This document shows positions 6,321 through 10,225 of a DNA stretch of 10,225 nt, in pieces. Made by a program: the position numbers and the translations under genes. Below the pieces are notes generated by a model that worked only from the letters and a program-made list of their open reading frames with translations, made no database searches and was not told where the DNA came from. Positions within the stretch are counted from its first letter, which is position 1. Each line of letters begins with the position of its first letter. This DNA comes from Chromatiales bacterium (lineage in GTDB: Bacteria; Pseudomonadota; Gammaproteobacteria; SZUA-152): contig JALTPW010000593.1 of the NCBI GenBank assembly GCA_026999335.1, positions 1-10,225 on the forward strand, given 5' to 3'.

Positions 6321-7751
6321 CTAATCTGGAGGTTGATAGGGTTTACCACTAATCCGCCGCATGATCTCGTTATACAGACCTATCTCTGCGGTAATTAGAT
6401 TATGTTTATAGATTCCTTCTGGCAATATATAAGTATTTTTCGGTTTTTCAGCAAGCCGCGTAAAACGAAAATGGTCAGCGTGTTTAAACATATAGTCAGC
6501 CAGCGACGCACTCCCCTCTTTGGGCTTAATGGCCGGATCCGCACCAAAATCCAGTAGCACTTTCAAGAGGGTGTATTGATAGATGACAGCCTTTTCCACA
6601 CCACTCCTCCTCGTGGTTGCATAAAAAAACAATGGTGTCGTTATAACGCTAAAAGCCGATCTACCCGGGATAGTTTTTGCATTTAGCACACGGCTACTGA
6701 TACGTCCATTCCCGGTATAGTTTTTTAAACAATCTCGGACATTTTTTTCAAAGATCCTGGCTAGCGCCGTCGGATCTTTATCCAGCACTTCTTTCCAATG
6801 CCGCTCCTCCTGCCGCCTGTAGAGCAGGTTATTATTCTTCATCTGACGGTATTCAGGATTATCCGCCCTGGCACAGAAAGTCTGGTTAAGAATGTTTGTG
6901 AAGTGATACGGTTCATTCACCCATCTTTCAAGTGCCAGTAATTTGTCCAACCTGGAGATCTCAGCAGCCGTTAATGCTGTTGCATCGATATTAAGCAGCT
7001 TTTGCAACAGAGCCACCATGGGTTTACCGCCATACAGTATTGCGGCATCAATATAAGCCGGTGAATAATGATCTTGGAGATATTCACCAAGGATGGCAGC
7101 AACAGCGGTATTTCCATATCCTATTGCCGAAAACCACAGTCGGCCACCAATAACAGTATTGCCGGTTTCATAGACACTTGAATCCGTTTTTTGTTTTAGA
7201 AACTCTGCTTCCGGTGAAGAAAGCAGCTTCCTCACAGTATTTACATCGGCTTCTTTAATTGATTTCTGTACAAGCGCCTCAAAGGCGTGATGCCGGTGTA
7301 ACTGGTAACTACCGGTGCGATCTTCATCAAACAACAGCTTCCTGTAGCTATAACTATCAAACTCGCCATACCGGCCATAAGTTAGTTTTTGCTCTCTTAG
7401 TTTTATTATACCTGGCTTGATTTGTAGCCTGTAATTAACCGCTATTTTATCGTGACCAATAGTTTGAAATGTGTCTTGTGACACCATCTTTATTTTCGAT
7501 TGACTCACATCCAGCAATTGTGTTTTTACCGGATCGCGGCTACGTTTATCCAGGACATACACCCACCTCGTCCAGGTACCGTCACGACTGAACTCATGCC
7601 TGAAGCCTTTGCCGTTAACAGCATCAGTCTCCCAGATACCAAGTAATTCTGGGTCTATATCGGCAAATGAATCTGTCATGCCTGTGAGTAGCGCAAAACA
7701 CAGACAGGCAGCACAGCATATTTTATTGAGAATATATTTTTTGTACGGCAT
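6321..7751 (-). CDS. Secreted lipocalin-like / ankyrin-repeat protein
   Basis: Residues 1-30 form a signal peptide with four cysteines in its core (ICCAACLC), cleaved after SFA; no lipobox in the right place. Residues about 36-140 are beta-rich and begin LLGIWETD...FSRDGTW, the style of lipocalin-like domains. Helical pairs follow at about 156-182, 203-226 and 233-258, resembling degenerate ankyrin repeats. Residues about 391-420 hold the clearest one (LLKVLLDFGADPAIK). Cys293 and Cys341 are the only mature cysteines and may pair. There is no clear ribosome site before the ATG. It lies 185 bases downstream of the CHAT protease gene on the same strand, so the two could be co-transcribed or separately started; two TACAAT hexamers upstream lack good -35 partners. 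It could be a binding partner or inhibitor of the protease, but the sequence does not prove this. Confidence 0.87.
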   Translation of the reverse strand: MPYKKYILNKICCAACLCFALLTGMTDSFADIDPELLGIWETDAVNGKGFRHEFSRDGTWTRWVYVLDKRSRDPVKTQLLDVSQSKIKMVSQDTFQTIGHDKIAVNYRLQIKPGIIKLREQKLTYGRYGEFDSYSYRKLLFDEDRTGSYQLHRHHAFEALVQKSIKEADVNTVRKLLSSPEAEFLKQKTDSSVYETGNTVIGGRLWFSAIGYGNTAVAAILGEYLQDHYSPAYIDAAILYGGKPMVALLQKLLNIDATALTAAEISRLDKLLALERWVNEPYHFTNILNQTFCARADNPEYRQMKNNNLLYRRQEERHWKEVLDKDPTALARIFEKNVRDCLKNYTGNGRISSRVLNAKTIPGRSAFSVITTPLFFYATTRRSGVEKAVIYQYTLLKVLLDFGADPAIKPKEGSASLADYMFKHADHFRFTRLAEKPKNTYILPEGIYKHNLITAEIGLYNEIMRRISGKPYQPPD

Positions 7752-7890
7752 CTTAATTTTTCAGAAACACCTATGTAGATTGTAAAACTACTGACGTAAA
7801 CCAAAATTGTATCTACTATTCCGTCGAAGACTGGTACCCAGGCTGTCTAAGCAGGCATCATAAACTCTGAATCTTCAGGAATGACGGGAG

Positions 7891-7914
7891 ATGTACACTT
7901 ACCATTTTGTACAT
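7891..7914. repeat. Perfect 7-bp inverted repeat between CHAT and ankyrin genes
   Basis: ATGTACA (7891-7897) and TGTACAT (7908-7914) pair perfectly around a 10-base loop in the 185-base gap after the CHAT stop codon. The stem is AT-rich and has no T-run in either direction, so it is a weak terminator candidate at best. An operator or an RNA-processing hairpin in a CHAT-ankyrin transcript is equally possible. Confidence 0.35.
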
Positions 7915-7936
7915 GAATTTTCTGATATTCCAGTAC

Positions 7937-10072
7937 TCAAAAATCACTCTGAATCACAAAGCCAGCCCAGTAATACGGATCATCAGGCATGGCGTTTTTT
8001 CGTAGGCGCTCGCGCAGCCGGTTTTTTGCCAACCCCAACGCCTTCTTTGGAGAAATGCCAGAAAACCAGGCCCGGTAAAATTCTTCCATAAACCACCAGG
8101 TAGTCTTGTCGGCAACAGGCCACAAACTCATGATGACATTTTTGGCGCCGGCTTGACGAAAAGCCGTGCGCAAGTCGCTAACGCCATCTCCAACGCTGCC
8201 TCCCCTGCTCTGATTCTCCGTAACCTCGCCCAGGCCGGTGTCACAAGCGCTGAGCACCACCAGCTCGGTGCCCAGCAGGTTAAGTGATGCGGCATCCGCT
8301 GCTGTAAACAGACCATCTTGCCGGAAGGGCTTAACCACTGTACCGGCTATTAACTGGTTAGCACCAGCCAAGGCAAGTCCGGAATTAAGACGGGGCAAGA
8401 CTTTTGGCGACCACCCATATAACCTTGGACTACCCCATGGACGAGAATTATGCGGCCATGTGTCCCGGCGCTGCCAATCATCGGATAAAAAATAACCGTG
8501 ACTGGCAATATGTATGAATTTTGGATTATTGCGCTCAAACAAGGCAAACTCACTCGCTCTATTTCCTGATAAAAAAATCACTTCATCCGGACTCAAAGCT
8601 TCAATGGTCTTGCCTTCCTGCCCGGTATAAGCAAGTGGCATAAAAAACCGTGGCCATGCCGAATCTCCTTTACGCTCCAGTCCAACAACGCTCAAGTCGG
8701 CGGGCACGGTTTTCAAGTCGCCACCATAATCAGGATTGGCCAAAATAATGCCAGGGGTCGTCGCTATCTGTGGATTCAAGTGAGCCTGACGCCAAAACTT
8801 CTGTATCAGTATCGACCAGCTGTCGCTGTAAGATATGGAGATGTTCGCGGAAGATTCGGCCTGAACAAGCAGGGAAAAAGGCAGTCTGCCAAGTGTACCT
8901 GCGGGGGATATTACAATTTCAGCCGTTTTTTTAAAATTGATTGAGAGTGGCTTTATTAACAAATCGGCCAGTTGTTGTTGCTGCTTCACTATGGGTGTTT
9001 TCTGCAAAATACCTCGCCGCAGACTTGCAACAAGCTGGTTAATGGAAGAAGCCGGACCAAGATCTGAAAAATGGATAATTTCGGTTGGCCTGGTGCTTGA
9101 AACGGTAAAAGCCGCATAGTGACCCAGACCCGTTTTATTATTTTTGTAGTAGATATACTCGATGAAAACCTTATCAACGCCGACCCTGGCCAGGTCATTC
9201 ACTCTGGGTGTAAGCTGCAGCCATTGTCCATATAAAACCGACAACTGCCTCAACCTGTTTTCCACTGGTGTCGATAGCCACTCTCCGCGATAACCGCTAT
9301 TCACATAGATGTGTTCAAATGCCCTTAGCGTCTCCCAGAAATCCGGATTATCAGGAATTTTCGGTGTTTTATTACGGAGAAACAGGGGGGGATTTGTACC
9401 AACAAAGCCCAATATATGACCAATCAATCGATTCAGCTCCGTGCGACTATCCAACATACGTGTAACTGAGCTAAATTTTCTATCCTGGTGAATATAGCCA
9501 CGCGCATATGCCGAGTCATTAGCGGGTAAATCATAGGTGAGGAGGAAAAACTCCATGATACTCTGGTTGTTTTTCCCGGTGGGAAACATACTCCACTGTT
9601 CCCGCGTGCTCGGATTGATTCGATACTGTATGTCCCTATACTCAACCACAGAACGCAAATAACGTTTCTCCATTAATATGGCATCAAACAGAGGCAACTG
9701 AAGCTGATTAAACAGACGATTTTGCATGACCTCATCAGCACTTGCGCGATGCTTGCCAGACCAGTACCAGTTCAAGGATTCAACCAGAAGCGCATCCGAT
9801 GGCTGTCCTAGCGAAGCCAAAGCGGACAGCAACCAATCTCGACAGGAATAGCCAGCCAGGGCGATATTATAATCATTGCAACGCTTTTCCGCCCGCAGTA
9901 ATTGCAAGAAAGACATATTATCCATCGGTGAAGAAGCCACCTTGATCAGCCTCTCGAAGGTCATCCGGTCTACCGATGCCGAACCACCTTCATCGGTTGT
10001 CGACGTCGATGCAAATGTCAGCTGAAAAACAAACATGATGCATAAACAGGCAAACACACGGATACAAGCCAT
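7937..10072 (-). CDS. Exported CHAT-domain (caspase-clan) protease
   Basis: Residues 1-21 are a Sec signal peptide (ACIRVFACLCIMFVFQLTFA). Residues about 35-290 are a mostly helical region without clear TPR repeats. Residues about 365-711 are a complete CHAT domain: IVISPAGTLGRLPFSLL, then HIASHGYF with catalytic His525, SGLALAGAN, ELVVLSACDTGLGEV with catalytic Cys610, AGAKNVIMSLWPVADK, and the terminal PYYWAGFVIQSD. Both dyad residues are present, so it is probably an active cysteine protease. The mature protein has only two other cysteines, 65 and 77, close enough to form a disulfide that leaves Cys610 free. The start is supported by GGGAGGA (10081-10087) nine bases before the ATG. CHAT proteins are mostly known as cytoplasmic (separase/caspase relatives, TPR-CHAT of type III-E CRISPR); an exported form is less studied. 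The substrate is unknown; the periplasmic neighbours here are candidates. Confidence 0.95.
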   Translation of the reverse strand: MACIRVFACLCIMFVFQLTFASTSTTDEGGSASVDRMTFERLIKVASSPMDNMSFLQLLRAEKRCNDYNIALAGYSCRDWLLSALASLGQPSDALLVESLNWYWSGKHRASADEVMQNRLFNQLQLPLFDAILMEKRYLRSVVEYRDIQYRINPSTREQWSMFPTGKNNQSIMEFFLLTYDLPANDSAYARGYIHQDRKFSSVTRMLDSRTELNRLIGHILGFVGTNPPLFLRNKTPKIPDNPDFWETLRAFEHIYVNSGYRGEWLSTPVENRLRQLSVLYGQWLQLTPRVNDLARVGVDKVFIEYIYYKNNKTGLGHYAAFTVSSTRPTEIIHFSDLGPASSINQLVASLRRGILQKTPIVKQQQQLADLLIKPLSINFKKTAEIVISPAGTLGRLPFSLLVQAESSANISISYSDSWSILIQKFWRQAHLNPQIATTPGIILANPDYGGDLKTVPADLSVVGLERKGDSAWPRFFMPLAYTGQEGKTIEALSPDEVIFLSGNRASEFALFERNNPKFIHIASHGYFLSDDWQRRDTWPHNSRPWGSPRLYGWSPKVLPRLNSGLALAGANQLIAGTVVKPFRQDGLFTAADAASLNLLGTELVVLSACDTGLGEVTENQSRGGSVGDGVSDLRTAFRQAGAKNVIMSLWPVADKTTWWFMEEFYRAWFSGISPKKALGLAKNRLRERLRKNAMPDDPYYWAGFVIQSDF

Positions 10073-10080
10073 TACCCCTA

Positions 10081-10087
10081 TCCTCCC
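10081..10087 (-). promoter_or_regulatory. Strong ribosome-binding site of the CHAT gene
   Basis: GGGAGGA on the minus strand lies about nine bases before the ATG at 10072-10070. It is the strongest ribosome site in the window along with AAAGGAG of the lipoprotein gene, and it fixes the start so that the signal peptide is included. Confidence 0.7.
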
Positions 10088-10130
10088 AAAAATACCACTA
10101 TTGCTTTCCGAGTTAATTTCCCCTGTATGG

Positions 10131-10158
10131 ATGATAAATACCGAGTTCGAGTAATAAA
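10131..10158 (-). promoter_or_regulatory. Possible promoter of the CHAT gene
   Basis: On the minus strand TTTATT (10158-10153), 16 bases and TATCAT (10136-10131) could serve as -35 and -10. The -10 matches five of six consensus positions, but the -35 only three, so this is tentative. It would give a leader of about 50 bases. The remainder of the right edge, up to 10225, shows no gene start that I can support. Confidence 0.28.
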
Positions 10159-10225
10159 CCCCATACTTTAGCTATCGATTCAGGGAAGATCCAATGTTTT
10201 TTTGACTATGCAGCTTTCTGCGCCA

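Noticed and set aside
7752..7936. Two TACAAT hexamers upstream of the ankyrin gene as promoter -10 boxes
   Set aside because: No acceptable -35 sequence at 16-18 bases from either; spacing to TTGGTT is only 14, so no promoter is assigned.
7937..10072. TPR-CHAT component of a type III-E CRISPR system
   Set aside because: A signal peptide directs the protein out of the cytoplasm, and no gRAMP effector gene, cas1 or repeat-spacer array is present.

Overview
The window reads as part of a Gram-negative, probably gammaproteobacterial, chromosome. The clues are Sec signal peptides, a lipobox, an OmpA-type peptidoglycan-binding domain and ordinary Shine-Dalgarno and sigma70-like signals. No ribosomal, tRNA, phage or transposase gene is visible, so the genus cannot be named. 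Six protein genes occupy almost all of it, and every one carries a signal peptide, lipobox or transmembrane segment. This is a cell-envelope gene cluster, not a metabolic one.

Layout. (1) Bases 1-1975, minus: an AT-rich gene that runs off the left edge, encoding a secreted protein with an ankyrin-like stretch and two lipocalin-like blocks. It has a good sigma70-type promoter at 2035-2063. (2) 1976-2502: a 527-base gap with an imperfect inverted-repeat (MITE/REP-like) element and a terminator-like hairpin. (3) 2503-3813, minus: a 436-residue lipoprotein. (4) 3814-3943: a divergent, AT-rich control region. (5) 3944-6315, plus: a tight two-gene operon. Its first product has an HTH, one membrane segment and a periplasmic FGE/SUMF1-like domain without the catalytic cysteines. 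Its second is a periplasmic TPR protein with a C-terminal OmpA domain. (6) 6321-7751, minus: a secreted lipocalin-like/ankyrin protein, convergent with the OmpA gene with only 5 bases between the stop codons. (7) 7937-10072, minus: a 711-residue CHAT (caspase-clan) protease with a signal peptide and an intact His/Cys dyad.

How they may work together (inference): the HTH-membrane-FGE protein looks like a one-component transmembrane regulator whose outer domain could sense a periplasmic ligand. Its co-transcribed TPR-OmpA partner would sit on peptidoglycan. The facing pair supplies an exported caspase-like protease and an ankyrin protein. Caspase-like proteases near FGE-like domains recall known bacterial conflict and signalling systems, but those are mostly cytoplasmic; here everything points to the periplasm. 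The left-hand lipocalin/ankyrin gene resembles the ankyrin gene beside the CHAT gene in make-up, which hints that it belongs to the same functional set.
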